Below the pieces are notes generated by a model. That model was not told the DNA's origin, did no database searches, and saw only the letters and a program-made list of their open reading frames with translations. Positions 1 to 11,150 of a stretch of 64,000 bases of DNA are shown here, piece by piece. Origin of the DNA: Armigeres subalbatus (lineage: Eukaryota > Arthropoda > Insecta > Diptera > Culicidae); NCBI RefSeq assembly GCF_024139115.2, contig NC_085141.1, forward strand, positions 36,710,120 to 36,774,119, written 5' to 3'. The position numbers and the translations under genes are program-made. Within the stretch, counting starts at the first letter, position 1, and each line of letters begins with the position of its first letter.

Positions 1-1105
1 AGGCCTGGAAGCCTCCTCTCAGGAGGCCTGAAGCCTCCTCTCAAGAGGCCTGGAAGCCTCCTCTCAAGAGGCCTGGAAGCCTCCTCTCAAGAGACTCCGG
101 AAGCCTCCTCCTCAAGAGGCTCGAAGCCTCCTCCTCAAGAGGCCTGGAAGCCTCCTCTCAAGAGGCTCGGAAGCCTCCTCTCAAGAGGCCTGGAAGCCTC
201 CTCTCAAGAGGCTTGAAGCCTCCTCCTCAAGAGGCTTGGAAGCCTCCTCTCAAGAGGCTCAGAAGCCTCCTCTCAAGAGGCCTGGAAGCCTCCTCCTCAA
301 GAGGCCTCGGAAGCCTCCTCTCAAGAGGCCTGGAAGCCTCCTCTCAAGAGGCCTCGAAGCCTCCTCTCAAGAGGCCTGGAAGCCTCCTCTCAAGAGGCTA
401 GGGAAGCTTCCTCCTCAAGAGGCTCGGAAACCTCTTCTAAAGAGGCCTGGAAGCCTCTTCTCAAGAGGCCTGAAAGCCTCTTTTCAAGAGGCTCAAAAGC
501 CTCCTCTCAAGTGGCTCGGAAGCCTCCTTTCAAGAACCTTTCTAGAGGCTCAGCCTCTTTCAAGAGGCTCAAAGCCCTTTTAAGAGGGCCCAAGCCTCTT
601 TCCAAGAGGCTTAGAAGGATCCCTCAAGAGGCTCGGAAGCCTCCTCTCAAGAGGCTCGGAAGCCTTCTTTCAAGATGCTCGGAAGCCTCCTTTCAAGAGG
701 CTCAAAAGCCTTCTTTTCTAGAGGCTCAAAAGCCTTCCTTTCTAGAGACTTAAAAACCTCCTTTCAAGATGCTCTGAAGCCTTTTTCCAAGAGGTTCGGA
801 AGCCTCCTTTCACGTGGTTATGTTGCCTTCTTTCAAGAGGCTCGGCAGCCTCCTTTCAAGAGGCTCGGAAGCCTCGCTTCAAGAAGCTCACAATTCTTCT
901 TTCAATATGCTTGGAAGCATACTATCAAGAGGCTCAGAAGCGTTCTTTCAAGATGCAACGGAAGCTTCCTTTTAAGTGGCTCGAAAACCGCCTTCAAGAG
1001 GCTCGGAAGCCTACTTCAAAGGGACTCAAAAGCTTAAAGGAGCTTCCCTTCAAAGGGCTCGGAATTATGTTTTCAAGAGGATTGAAAGCCTACTTTCGAG
1101 AGGGG
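1..1105. repeat. ~23-bp minisatellite (GGAAGCCTCC family)
   Basis: The unit is approximately aggcctggaagcctcc plus tctcaag. Roughly 45-48 units fit in the stretch. Units at the left edge are almost identical, while those to the right drift (aggctcggaagcctccttt variants, then poorer matches). The array therefore looks recently homogenised at one side. The open frames across it are repeat translations and not genes. Confidence 0.9.
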
Positions 1106-1167
1106 GTACCTCAAATCATGCAAAAGTTTGAAGGGGTACCTTTCAAGAAAAAGGTTGAGAACCGCTG
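1..1167 (+). mobile_element. hAT (Buster-type) non-autonomous element, right part
   Basis: The right end at 1161-1167 closes with AGGTTGAGAACCGCTG, the same terminus as the complete copy at 12941-14535. Just inside it lies the shared subterminal segment with two GGTACCT motifs (about 1106-1145). Nearly everything else in the fragment is a ~23-bp minisatellite. The left end is beyond the window. The eight bases after the end (1168-1175, atctatac) carry TA at positions 4-5, which fits the nnnTAnnn target pattern known for the Buster branch of hAT. No transposase is visible, so the copy is non-autonomous. Confidence 0.7.
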
Positions 1168-1702
1168 ATCTATACAATCATAGTCCATCATCGATACTAC
1201 CAGTTTCTGGCTTGAGAGAGCTCCAGAGTACATGCATAACATGGAAGCACATTATGATCAGGTTTTGGAGTATGCTTCTCATAGACATTTACTTCGAAAT
1301 GCTGTTGTTCTAGTCACCTCACGCACGAATACAGAGACGGCTAAGAGAAGTGTATCCTTTTGCAGCAAAAAATGATTCGATGATCTGCCTATGTTTCAAT
1401 GTTACATGAGCGTAATGTTAAAACATTCAAACAAGCTGTATAAACATGAATACGATTCCAAACTCAACGCTACGTCAACTTGCAGCTCATACTACATCAA
1501 ATTCGAGCTCAACTCGCTGTAAAATAAACATAAGCCCTCCCAGCTTGCGTCAGCGGTAGACTCCTGTTTCTGTCCCAGACGTACAGTCTGCGAGAAACGC
1601 CAGTTTCTCTCCTAGGTAACAGAAATTGATAGACGTCTGGCCGAATCCAGACATACTGCTCCCGCTTTCAAAATATTGAATAGTTCCAGCGAAACATGTG
1701 GT
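1168..1702. other. Spacer without recognisable gene; possible BEL/Pao 3' flank
   Basis: No coding motif is visible. The stretch lies downstream of the integrase end of the minus-strand BEL/Pao remnant, so it may hold remains of its 3' untranslated region or LTR. I could not find a matching LTR partner to prove this. Confidence 0.4.
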
Positions 1703-2709
1703 TTACTGTTTCTCGATATCGTGTGGTAGCGGTGCCAACATACCCCCTCCCCGTATTTCTGGTGGGGCTTCTACAACGCCAGAGCTACCATCCTGGACCT
1801 CCAGCACCGCTAGTTTCATCACCGGCCTCTTCAACTTACCCTTAGCAGTCTTCACCATCGCTTGCCGAATTCGTCCGTCCGCTCCAGGGTAAATTTCAAT
1901 CACGACGCTACGAACCCAGCTCTTCCGCATCGCGTCATCTGCTATGTATACGAGGTCACCTCGGAATATTGATGGCAAATATTCGGACACCCAGCGAGCC
2001 CACAGTTTGTCCGCCAACAATTGCGACCGCGTGTACTGGTCCCACAGTGCTTCGCCCACGTTGATCGTTCCGACGCCGCGAATGAAATGGTTCGGTGTTA
2101 ACGCTTCTTGTGCTTCTGACTCCAGGGCCACGTATGTCAGCGGCCGCGAGTTGATGAGGTCCTCAGCCTCCGCAACTGCTGTTAGGAAAACTTCGTCTTT
2201 TATAGACCGCCCCTCGTCGAATACCGTCAGCGCCGCTTTTACTGAGCGGACCAGTCACTCCGAGACACCTCTCATATGTGGAGCGCTGAGCGGATTGAAA
2301 TTCCAGCGGGTTCTGGATCCGTAAATTCGTCCTCGCACTCTTCTCCGATTTGCTTCACAATCGCTTGGCTGCCGGCTTGAAAGTTCATGCCGTTGTCGGA
2401 GTAGAATTCCGACCATTTTCCTAGGCGGCACACGAGTCTGATGGTCATCAAACACGCTTGGGTCGCCAGGCTGTGAGCGACTTCAAGGTGGGCAGCATGA
2501 CTACCATGCAGGTGAACAAACAGATGTACCGCTTCTCCGATCTTCGACCGACTATGACTGTAACCAAGCCCGCAGAAGTCCACGCCGGTGTGGCTGAACG
2601 GTGGTAGTCCCGGCGAGACGCGCGACTGCGGCAATGGAGCCATTCTCGGTGTCCTCGATCGGCATTTCTTCACCTTGCACCACATGTAAGACTTCCCGAT
2701 CCGCTTCAA
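1703..2709 (-). pseudogene. BEL/Pao integrase pseudogene
   Basis: Integrase would join retrotransposon cDNA to nuclear DNA. The frame at 2709-2272 holds the core: HTGVDFCG supplies the first catalytic Asp and FYSDNGMNF the second. Near 2272 the usual GG(V/C)WERL box reads RGVSE followed by a TGA stop, so the Glu is present but translation ends there. The sequence between 2272 and 2131 continues the domain (INSRPLTYV-like stretch). The frame at 2131-1703 covers the C-terminal domain, starting around ESEAQEALTPNHF. Two breaks make it non-functional. It is followed on the left by unassigned sequence and preceded by the RNase H piece. Confidence 0.85.
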
Positions 2710-2731
2710 CTCGGCTCGCAGGTTCTGGATG

Positions 2732-3670
2732 CTAGATCTTTGTTAGATTTCGTTCACAGCAGACTCCACGTTTCCATGTGCTACAATCCTCCGGTTGGTA
2801 GTGGAATCCAGGGCCACGGAACCATGGAGCATCGGAATGCATGCTGTGCGCTTTTTTTATTAGGCTGTATATCTCGCCGATGCGAAACGCCATGAACTGT
2901 TTATACCGACGGTGCTCAAAGTGAATCCACGAGAGTACGGTCTTCGAATTGGACCACATGAAACCCTGCTTGACTTCTAACGTAAGGATCTCGCCGACGG
3001 AACTGACAAGCCTCGCTCCTAGCGTTGCTGCTTACAGCTCCAAGCGGGGAATTGACATGTGTTGCAACGGTGCTACCTTCGACCTTGACATTACTAGCGA
3101 ACATATCGGCCCCTCGCCCGTTTCAATGTGGATGTACGTTGCTGCTCCGTACGCGTCCTGGCTTGCGTCCACAAATGTATGCAGCTGAAGGCTACCGTAA
3201 TCCATAGAACGTCCACCGCGGAAATAGTAACGAGAGATTCGCACTTCCTCGACTTCCGGAAGCCTCCGGATCCACTGGTCCCACTTCTCTGCCTCTTCGG
3301 ACTGATCCCATTCGCGTCCGCTTCGCCAGAGATCTTGAATCAGCAGCTTCCCGTAGAATGTAAAAACGGCGAGTTGTCCCAACAAGTCGAAGAAACTCAT
3401 CACGATCTTTTTTGTCGGCAGCTGCTCGCCGGACAGGAAAGGCGCTAGATCGTTCCTGAGCTTGGTCGAAAAGAAAAATTCCTCGTTTGCTGGGCTCCAC
3501 ACGATCCCTAACACCCATTTGGAACCGGACTCCTTATCCTCACCGAAGCGCACGCACTGATTTTCTTTGCGTTCTCCCACGGCCTCCAGAAATTGGAAAC
3601 TCATTTGGCCAATTTTCAATTGAAAATAATGGGACATGATTCCCCGTCGAATGCAACTTGTTACAAACAA
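2732..3670 (-). pseudogene. BEL/Pao RNase H and connection-domain pseudogene
   Basis: The frame 3670-3032 carries the conserved BEL/Pao stretch between reverse transcriptase and RNase H (KWVLGIVWSPANEEF, then FFDLLGQLAVFTFYGKLLIQDLW) and enters RNase H at LHTFVDASQDAYGAA, where the Asp is the expected catalytic residue. The frame at 2959-2732 continues with the SNSKTVLSWI box and the FRGPGF motif. A frame change near 2950-3030 separates them. The reverse transcriptase proper is absent, so the copy is truncated at its 5' side. Confidence 0.8.
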
Positions 3671-3900
3671 ATTGGATCAAGATAAGTGCCTAAAAGACAA
3701 GTGAGTTTTATTTTGCGCACATACATACACACACATGCACATACACACGTACAGACAGACATCATCTCAATGTGTCGAGCTGAGTCGATTGGTATATAAC
3801 ACTATGGGTCTCCGGGCCTTCTATCACAAAATCGTCTTGGAAGTGAATATATAGCCTTTTCGTTGCACCTTGGTGTACGATAAAGGCAAAAGGGTAAAAG
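3640..3900 (+). repeat. Dispersed mosquito repeat, copy 1 (internal CA-rich tract)
   Basis: This copy starts with the gtcgaatgcaacttgttac motif, runs through a CACA/CATA-rich tract and the agctgagtcgattggtata box, and ends with a tatagcc...gataaaggcaaaa tail. Related copies lie at 11884-12112, 16572-16835 and 17119-21535, the last two inverted. It is non-coding. I could not place it in a named family; the short TIR-like GCCTTTCTCG in the longest copy suggests a DNA-transposon derivative. Confidence 0.7.
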
Positions 3901-4204
3901 AAAAGTTTTTGTTTACTCTAAATTGCTCTAAATATCTCCTTTGAGATAGAGCTTTGAACTTTGTTGTTGGTTTGTTATTAAGGTTTGGTCGAATGCCGTT
4001 TGGCAAAATAGTTGAAATTTGTTTCCATCTCTAAAGTGTGAAGTGAGAAGTAAGATTTTGCTTGCAAGATAAAAGTGAATAGTGAGAAGCGAGTAATGAT
4101 ATGTTTGAGGCCATAACTTCCGATCCCACAGTCTGGTTTGGCCAATTTTCAATAGAAAACAATGGGACAGAATTTTGCGTCGAATGCAACTTATTGGGCT
4201 ACAA
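3901..4204. other. Spacer with a partial duplicate of 3607-3660
   Basis: No gene is visible. Positions about 4137-4200 repeat the sequence at about 3607-3660 (ggccaattttcaat, gggaca, cgtcgaatgcaactt) in the same orientation, so a piece of the BEL/dispersed-repeat junction appears twice. Confidence 0.5.
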
Positions 4205-4627
4205 AATGGTGGGTTGACATCAGGGAAGGAGCGCCCAACAGAGCTCTGGTCCCCACAAGTCCCTATCTCACGCTTCCACGGGTCGTCCGATGACAAAAGA
4301 CCGCCAGCTAAGGGTTGTGTACTTAGCTGGTAGTGCAGCCTGGGCACTGTTGTCTTCTGACATCAGCTAGAGTGAGAAGGTACGCCTCGAGCGTCTGTTC
4401 ACCAGGAGGTGCGGCTCAAACAGCGTCTGCCTGGTACCCAGCGGCTGATTAACGAAATGCTGTATCGCGTCAACTATACCTACAAGGTGGCAGCCCCATC
4501 ATCGCGATGAAAGTAACGCGACCCTGGTAAGGTAGCTTACTGAAGCCTCTCAAATACCACGAAAAATGGAGATAGAAGAAAAAGAGAATGTTATTTTTGC
4601 CCAAAGTGCAAGTGCCCAAAGCATGAC

Positions 4628-5071
4628 GTGAAAATTGTTATCGGAGACGCTAACGCTCAGGTCGGTAGAGAGGACTTTTTCCGTCCCATAATCGGTAGGG
4701 AAAGCCTTCACTCCACTACCAATGACAACGGCCTACGGCTAGTAAATGTTGCTGCTGCCAGAGGGATGGCCATCAGTAGCACCTACTTTGCACGAAAGAA
4801 CATCCGAAAGCACAATTGGAGACACCCAAATGGTGAAACTTGCAACCAGATAGACCATGTTCTAGTGGATGGGCGCCATTTCTCGGATGTTATCGATGTG
4901 CGGACATTCAGAGGTCCGAACATTGACTCTGATCACTACCTCGTTGTCAGTAAAATTCGATCACGGTTGTCAACTGTATCGAACGAAAGATCACAGCGAA
5001 CGATGCGTTACAATATCCAGCGATTGTCGGCGGAAGGCGGCTGTCAGACGGATAAGTGCAATCAACGTTAG
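4628..5071 (+). pseudogene. RTE endonuclease domain, 3' half (pseudogene)
   Basis: This is the second half of an apurinic-like endonuclease that nicks target DNA for target-primed reverse transcription. Visible landmarks in order are GDANAQVGRE (catalytic Asp and Asn; usual form GDFNA), TNDNGLRL, the NQIDHVLV box (catalytic Asp) and SDHYLVVSKIR (catalytic Asp-His). These are diagnostic of the RTE group. The first half, with the metal-binding Glu, is absent; an apparent deletion lies near 4560-4625. A frame change around 5045 moves the reading into the linker. Confidence 0.85.
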
Positions 5072-5606
5072 CGACAACATCAACGATCTATGGGAGTCGA
5101 TCCATGGAGCGGTGAGCACAACAGCACGAGAAGTGGTAGGCACTGCACAGAGGCGACCCAGGACGGGTTGGTTCGATGTGGAGTGTCAGAGAGTGACAGA
5201 TGAGAAGAACGTTGCCAGAAGCTGGATGTTGGTGTCGGGTACCCGAATAGAGATCGGTACAAGGAAGCAAGAGCAGCCGAAAAACGAACCCACCGAAGGA
5301 AGAAAAAAGAGTACGAAGAACAAGTTATTAGTGAGGCGCAGGAAAAAAATGGAGCAAAACGATATGCGGAGGTTTTATGAGTCTGTCAATGGCGTGCGGA
5401 GAAAGACAGCGCCATCTCCCATCATGTGCAACGACCAACAAGGGAATTTGCTGATAGATAAAACTGAAGTGGCTACCAGGTGGAAGCAACACTTCGAGAC
5501 TTTATTGAATGGAGGAAGTTACGGTGCATCGGTGAACAGAATAAATATTAGCGACAATGGACAAGCTGTGGAGTCACCTACACTAGATGAGGTTAAAAGC
5601 TGTTAA
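5045..5606 (+). pseudogene. RTE ORF2 linker between endonuclease and RT (pseudogene)
   Basis: The frame contains GWFDVECQRVTDEKN, a basic coiled stretch rich in Lys/Arg/Glu, and RRFYESVNGVRRKTAP followed by RWKQHFETLLNG. This is the segment preceding reverse transcriptase in mosquito RTE elements. It joins the endonuclease piece after a frame change and ends at a stop near 5606. A further frame shift is needed to enter the RT. Confidence 0.8.
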
Positions 5607-6246
5607 AGACCTGAAAACTGTAAGGCTGCGAGGAAGGACCAGCTCCCGGCTGAACTTCTCAAACATGGCAATGAGCAGCTTTATGAAGTTCTGCACCATA
5701 TTATGTCGAAAATATGGGAAGACGAGGAAATGCCTGCTAGCTGGTTGGACGGCTTCATTTTCCCTCCCTTTAAGAAAGGGCACACACTGGAGTGCGCCAA
5801 TTACCGAGGAATAACCCTCCTTAATTCGGCGTACAAAATTATGTCCCGTGTTCTGTTCAACAGATTGAGACCGCTTGAAGAGTCCTTCGTCGGCGAATAC
5901 CAAGCAGGTTTTCGTGAGGGCCGATCGACGACGGATCAAATGTTTACCCTGAGACAAATCCTTGATAAATTCCGGGAGTACAACTTGCAGACACATCATC
6001 TGTTTATTGATTTCAAGGCGGCGTACGATTCAGTGAAACGGAATGAATTATGGCAAATTATGCTTGAACATGGTTTTCCGGCAAAACTGATACGGCTTAT
6101 TCGTATAACGTTGAACGGATCGAAATCAAGTGTAAGAGGGAGCGATTAGGAGAGCTGGTGTGCAAAGAAGCGGTACCATTATCACAAGATCGCATATGCT
6201 CCTGGGATTTGCGGACGATATCGATATTATCGGAATTGATCGCCGT
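5590..6246 (+). pseudogene. RTE reverse transcriptase, first part (pseudogene)
   Basis: Reverse transcriptase motifs are seen in order: NYRGITLLNSAYKI (about 5800-5840), GFREGRSTTDQMF, the LFIDFKAAYDSV box with the first catalytic Asp (about 6000-6030), and LLGFADDIDIIG (about 6198-6233), which holds the catalytic Asp pair. Part of the palm between them is deleted near 6145-6160. The frame is cut at 6246 by a 462-bp insertion and resumes at 6719 with the EEAFVSFKRE segment and GEKFEVVEEFVYLGTLVT. Confidence 0.85.
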
Positions 6247-6708
6247 CACGGGGATGACAAGCTACGCCATCTTTGTCACATCTTTCCTGAATCACCAATA
6301 CGAGTGAACTGCGAATGCAGCATAAACAATTGCGAGGGTGAAAATGATACAAAACGAACAAATGCATAGACAGTACCTTGTACAACTAGCATTCTAAATA
6401 ATTGAGCAAATAAGCTGAACATTCTTAAGTTTGAAGCATGGAATCGAGTGTGCAATTGTTTTAATTGATAATTCGTTAAATTTTTCTCTATTTTCTCATG
6501 ATTGTATCATGTTGCATTATTTAGTGGTATGGGCGTTTTGCATCATATTCTCCTGTAAAAACGTAAACATTCAAAGTTCACGCACATACTATTGCAAAAT
6601 AAATCAGTATTGGGGTAATTTGACACTGGGGATAAATTTATCCCCCAAAAAAGAACGAACAGGCAAACCTGTCAAAAACCATAGTAAAAAAATTGGATGT
6701 CGCTCCTC
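6247..6708. mobile_element. 462-bp insertion with 10-bp target duplication
   Basis: The sequence tgatcgccgt occurs at 6237-6246 and again at 6709-6718, exactly at the two edges, and removing the insert restores the RTE reading frame (ADDIDIIGIDRR then AMEEAF). The insert is AT-rich and non-coding. Its ends (cacggggatgac and the complement of gatgtcgctcc) show at best weak inverted similarity, and there is no poly(A). The superfamily is unknown. Confidence 0.8.
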
Positions 6709-6718
6709 TGATCGCCGT

Positions 6719-6925
6719 GCCATGGAAGAGGCTTTTGTGTCTTTTAAGAGGGAGACAGCGAGGATTGGACTCGATCAATACCAGCAAAACGAAGTACATG
6801 GTCGCTGGAAATCAACGTGGGTTCATTGGTGGTGGTGGTAGCGAAATGGTGCTGGATGGTGAAAAATTTGAAGTGGTAGAAGAATTTGTATATCTTGGAA
6901 CATTAGTGACGTGCGATAATGAAGT
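6719..6925 (+). pseudogene. RTE reverse transcriptase, second part (pseudogene)
   Basis: The reading resumes after the 462-bp insertion with a helical segment (AMEEAFVSFKRETARIGLD), the NTSKTKYMVAG motif that follows the catalytic box in RTE, a Gly-rich turn and VVEEFVYLGTLVTCDNE. RTE similarity stops at about 6925, where the Jockey element begins. Comparison with the related copy at 57332-57790 shows that about 31 codons are missing between this point and 11393. Confidence 0.8.
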
Positions 6926-7136
6926 TTTTAATACTACCCGAAGCTATTTAAATTTCAACGGTGCTTCTTAGCGCTATTTGTACCCACTGATCCTGTTACG
7001 ATCTTTTGCAAGGACCCGTGCCTTCGTTTTACGTTGGACCCGTTTGCGGAAGTAAAATTCCGACAAGCGGTGGTAATCCTGCAGGGACACCGTTCTGGGA
7101 AAAACCTCTTAGAAGGTCACGTCTCCACGCTCAGCA

Positions 7137-8540
7137 ATGAGTATTAACAAAAACAAGAGGAAGGGGGAGTCTCTGAATTCTCCACTTCCTTCAAAGAAAC
7201 AAGGTTTCAAGACCGTCCTGCCCAAGCGCGGAAAAAATAGAAGGAAGCTAGAGAATTCAGATATTCCTTCTAACTCTAATATCGGAAATAATTCTTCTCC
7301 AATCGAACTGAGCAATCAGTTCGATTTGATTAACGACGAATTTGAGAAAATCGAATCTATCTCTAGCCCAGGTGATTCGATTCATGCGAAGAAACAACGA
7401 ATTCCGCCAATTGTGGTATCTGTTGCCGAGTTTTCTGGCTTCCGGAATGAGATTTTGAGTAACCTTCAGGGGATCAAGGTTTCATTTCAGATTGCTAGGA
7501 AGGGTGACTGCCGCGTTTTGCCGGGATCCTTTGACGATCGCAAACGTCTTCTTCAGTATTTAACTGAGAAGCACCATAAATTCTTCACATATGACGACAA
7601 AACTGAGCGATTGTTCAAAGTCGTCTTGAAGGTCTCCCAGTGATGATAAATCACTGGATGAGATTAAAATTGAAATTTCTCAATTACTTAGATTTTCACC
7701 AGTCCAAGTAATTAAGATGAAAAAGAAATCCCACTCTGGTACTTCCCAGAGGGGCATTTCTCAAGAATTTTATTTAGTTCATTTTAACAAAAGTGAACTA
7801 AATAATATGAAAAGTTTGGAAAAGGCCTGTATTATGTCCCATGTCCGTGTTACATGGGAACATTTCCGCAGGCCTGGGGGAATTTTCCAAAACCCCACTC
7901 AGTGCCGTAAGTGCCAAAAGTGGGGTCACGGAACTAAACATTGTCACATGGATGCTAAATGCATGATTTGTGGTGGAGCCTCTCACGCCAAGGACGCATG
8001 TCCTGTGAGAGAAGATTCCAATAAATTTAAGTGCGCAAATTGTGGGGCAATCATAAATCCAATTTCTGGGAATGCCCTTTCGCGCAAAAAGTTTTGAATT
8101 CCACTGCAAAATTGATGACGGAAATTCCAATCGGATCCCAGATTCGACGGGTAGAAATTTTCAAACGCTCAAATTTCGAAACCGGTTACCGGTCGAGCAA
8201 TTCATACCCACCACAATTCACAAACAAATTTTGCCGCTCGTCAACGGGTAGCAAGCACTTCAGTAAATTCCAATTTTTCAAATGTACCCACGTATGCAAA
8301 CATCGCTGCTGGTAGACAAAATTTCTCTTCTCAAAATGAGGTTTCTACCCATGTCGCAACGGAAAATTACGGTCATGTTGCTGATTCAGGTAGCATGACT
8401 GCTTCCGATTTTGATTTGTTAACTGAACAATTGCATCACATGATTGATGCAATGTTCAAAGCAAATACCATTCCTGAAGCTGTTCAGGTTGGTATAAAGT
8501 ACACACAAAAAATTGTTATCGGACCTGTTTCAATGGATCC
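7137..8540 (+). pseudogene. Jockey ORF1 (nucleic-acid-binding, Gag-like) pseudogene
   Basis: The protein starts MSINKNKRKGES with a basic, Ser-rich head. The middle is a PRE/C2HC-like RNA-binding region (GIKVSFQIARKGDCRVLPGS). Zinc knuckles follow: CRKCQKWGHGTKHC, CMICGGASHAKDAC and a third (CANCG then NHKSNFWEC) that is split by a frame change near 8045. A first shift lies near 7640. The C-terminal part, with a TIPEAVQVGIKYTQKIV tail, ends close to 8540 and overlaps the ORF2 start, as is usual for Jockey elements. ORF1 coats element RNA in the active family. Confidence 0.85.
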
Positions 8541-9655
8541 AAATAATTGTGTGAAAGTTCTAAATTGGAATGCCTGCTCTCTAAAGGGTAAGGAAGATGA
8601 ATTATTCAACTTCCTTTCAGTTCATTGCATATTGCCATTATAACTGAAACGTATTTAAAACCAGGACTCTCCATTAAAAGAGATCCAAACTATTTTATCT
8701 ACAGAAATGATCGTCTTGACAGCGCCTGTGGTGGGGTCGCCATTGTCATCAATAGACGTATCAAACATAAATTATTTTCTTCGTTCGAAACCAAAGTTTT
8801 TGAAACCTTGGGAGTTTCTGATGAAACAAATTTTGGACAATTTTCCTTCATTGCAACCTACTTGCCTTTTCAATGCAATGGGCAGCAAAAGAATTTGTTG
8901 AAAGCTGATCTTCAAATTCTGACTCGCAACAAATCAAAATTCTTCGTAATTGGTGACTTCAATGCCAACACCGTTCATGGAATAATGCTCAAAGCAATTC
9001 CAATGGTAAAATTTTATTTGAAGATTGTTCTGCGGATATTATACTATTCAATATCCCAATGGCCCTACTTGTTTTTCTTCCAGTCGAAATCCTTCTACAA
9101 TTGATTTAGTTTTAACGGATTCAAGTCAGCTGTGTGGCCAATTGGTAACTCATGCTGACTTTGACTCTGATCACCTTCCTGTGACATTTGAAATCAATCA
9201 GCTCTACTTTTAATTATCATAGAGCTGATTGGGATTTATATAAAACATATATCGATCGGAATTTTGATGTTAATCTTCCTTTGGATACCAAAAGTGATAT
9301 TGACAATGCGCTCGTATCTTTGACAAATTTAATTGTCGAAGCCAGAGGCATTGCAATTCCTAAATGTGAAATTAAATTCAACTCCATTATTATTGACGAC
9401 GATCTTCAGCTACTGATCCGTCTTAAAAATGTGAGGCGAAGGCAATACCAAAGAACTCGCGATCCCGCTTTGAAAGTTATTTGGCGAGATTTGCAAAATG
9501 AAATTAAAAAACGTTTCGCTATTCTGAGAAATACCAACTTTGAGAATAATGTCTCGAAGTTGGATCCCAGTTCGACCCCTTTTGAAATTAACGAAAATTT
9601 TAAAAACCTCAAAAGCCAATTCCAGCGCTTAAAGAGGGAAATACAATTTTATTAA
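8533..9655 (+). pseudogene. Jockey ORF2 endonuclease and linker (pseudogene)
   Basis: ORF2 begins at the ATG at 8533 (MDPNNCVKVLNWNACSLKGK; NWNA is the endonuclease opening motif). It continues with ITETYLKPG (catalytic Glu), FIYRNDR, GGVAIVI, and FFVIGDFNA (Asp and Asn, about 8940-8965). The frame is interrupted near 8640 and 8975. SSRNPSTIDLVLTDSS and DFDSDHLPVTFEI (catalytic Asp-His) appear at about 9085-9195. The stretch to 9655 is the linker before RT. It is not translatable as one protein. Confidence 0.85.
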
Positions 9656-11150
9656 CAAATGGTGAAAAGGCTAAAAACTTGCTCAGCAGTTCGAGAGTGC
9701 CCATAATTTTAGTCTAGGTCTTAGTAGTCCAATTGAGGATCAGGTTACACGGAGTTTCGAAGACATTATCAATCAAGAGAATGTTTTTGACCCTTTGTCG
9801 GGAACTAATTTGGATGAAGTGAGATCTATTACTAGAAAATTTAAAAATATGAAAGCCCTGGGTGATGATGGTATTTTCTACATACTTATCAAAAACTTCC
9901 TGAGAGCTCTTTATCCTTTTTGGTTAATTTATTTAACAATGTTTTCAATTAGCATACTTCCCAGATAAATGGAAAATGCCAAAGTTGTTCCAATTTTGAA
10001 GCCGGACAAAAATCCAGCTGAGCCTTCTAGTTATCGCCCAATCAGTTATTTTTTTTTCCAATAAGCAAACTGTTTGAAAAGATTATTTTAAATAGAATGA
10101 TGGTTCATATTAATGACAATTCTATGTTTGCTGATGAGCAATTTGGTTTTCGCCATGGGCATTCAACCACTCATCAGTTATTAAGAGTTACGAACTTAAG
10201 TCGGCTCAACAAATCTGAAGGATATTCGACTGGAGTTGCTCTTCTTGATATAGAGAAAGCATTTGACAGTGTTTGGCATGAAGGTTTGATTGTAAAATTG
10301 ATGAATTTTAATTTTCCTCTGTACATTATTAAACTGATCCAAAATTATTTATCAGATCGCTCCCTGCAGGTAAACTATCAGAATTCTAAATCTGATAGAT
10401 TACCTGTTAGAGCTGGTGTTCCCCAAGGCAGCATACTGGGGCCCATATTGTATAACATTTTTACTTCTGACTTACCTGATTTACCATCAGGGTGTCAAAA
10501 ATCTTTGTTTGCAGATGACACAGGTCTCTCAGCCAAAGGGCGAAGCCTTCGTGTCATTTGTAGTAGATTGCAAAAAAGTTTGGATATTTTCTCCACTTAC
10601 TTGCAAAAATGGAAAATTTCCCCGAATGCTTCCAAAACTCAGCATATAATTTTCCCACATAAGCCGAGAGCTTCTTATTTGAAACCTTCTAGCAGACATA
10701 TTGTCACTATGAATTCCAATTAATTGGTCTAGCGAAGCCAAATATTTAGGACTTCTGCTGGACCAAAAAATAACTTTTAAAAATCACATTGAAGGCCTTC
10801 AAGCCAAATGTAACAAATATATTAAGTGTCTATATCCACTTTTAAACATAAAATCTAAACTTTGTCTTAAGAACAAACTATTGATTTACAAACAAATTTT
10901 TAGACCAGCCATGTTGTATGCTGTGCCAATATGGACTAGTTGCTGCAATACCAGAAAGAAGGCACTCCAGAGGATTCAAAATAAAATTTTGAAAATGATT
11001 CTGAAGTTGCCTCCGTGGTATAGTACCAATGAACTTCATAGAATTTCTAATATTGAGACATTGCAACAAATGTCCAACAAAATAATTTCCAATTTTAGAC
11101 AAAAATCGTTGCAATCTTCTATTGCAACGATTAGCTCCTTGTACCCTTAG
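9656..11150 (+). pseudogene. Jockey ORF2 reverse transcriptase (pseudogene)
   Basis: RT motifs are scattered over frames from about 9700. The longest piece (10097-10723) has QFGFRHGHSTTHQLL, the VALLDIEKAFDSVWH box (catalytic Asp), RAGVPQGSILGP and SLFADDTGLSA with the catalytic Asp pair. After a frame change near 10720 come the thumb (KYLGLLLDQKITFKNHI) and the C-terminal region through 11150 (IFRPAMLYAVPIW, then IQNKILKMILKLPPWY). There is no RNase H domain, as expected for Jockey. Catalytic residues survive although the frame does not. Confidence 0.85.

Larger units (their letters stand above)
1703..3670 (-). mobile_element. pol: BEL/Pao LTR retrotransposon remnant (RNase H and integrase part)
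   Basis: Read on the minus strand from 3670 to 1703, successive broken frames give an RNase H-like region (FVDAS motif), the post-RNase H segment, the integrase core with a GVDFCG and FYSDNGMNF context, and the integrase C-terminal domain ending with the SEYLPSIFRGDLVYIADD region. This is the order of BEL/Pao Pol. Gag, protease, reverse transcriptase and both LTRs are missing or unrecognisable. At least three frame changes or stops separate the pieces, so this is a dead fragment. Confidence 0.85.

Noticed and set aside
213..753. Small repeat proteins (PPLKRPGSLLSRGLEAS-type)
   Set aside because: Translation of the ~23-bp minisatellite in overlapping frames, with no independent start context or composition.
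1..1105. CRISPR-like array of regularly spaced repeats
   Set aside because: Units are contiguous with no unique spacers, the genome is animal-like, and the array lies inside a hAT element.
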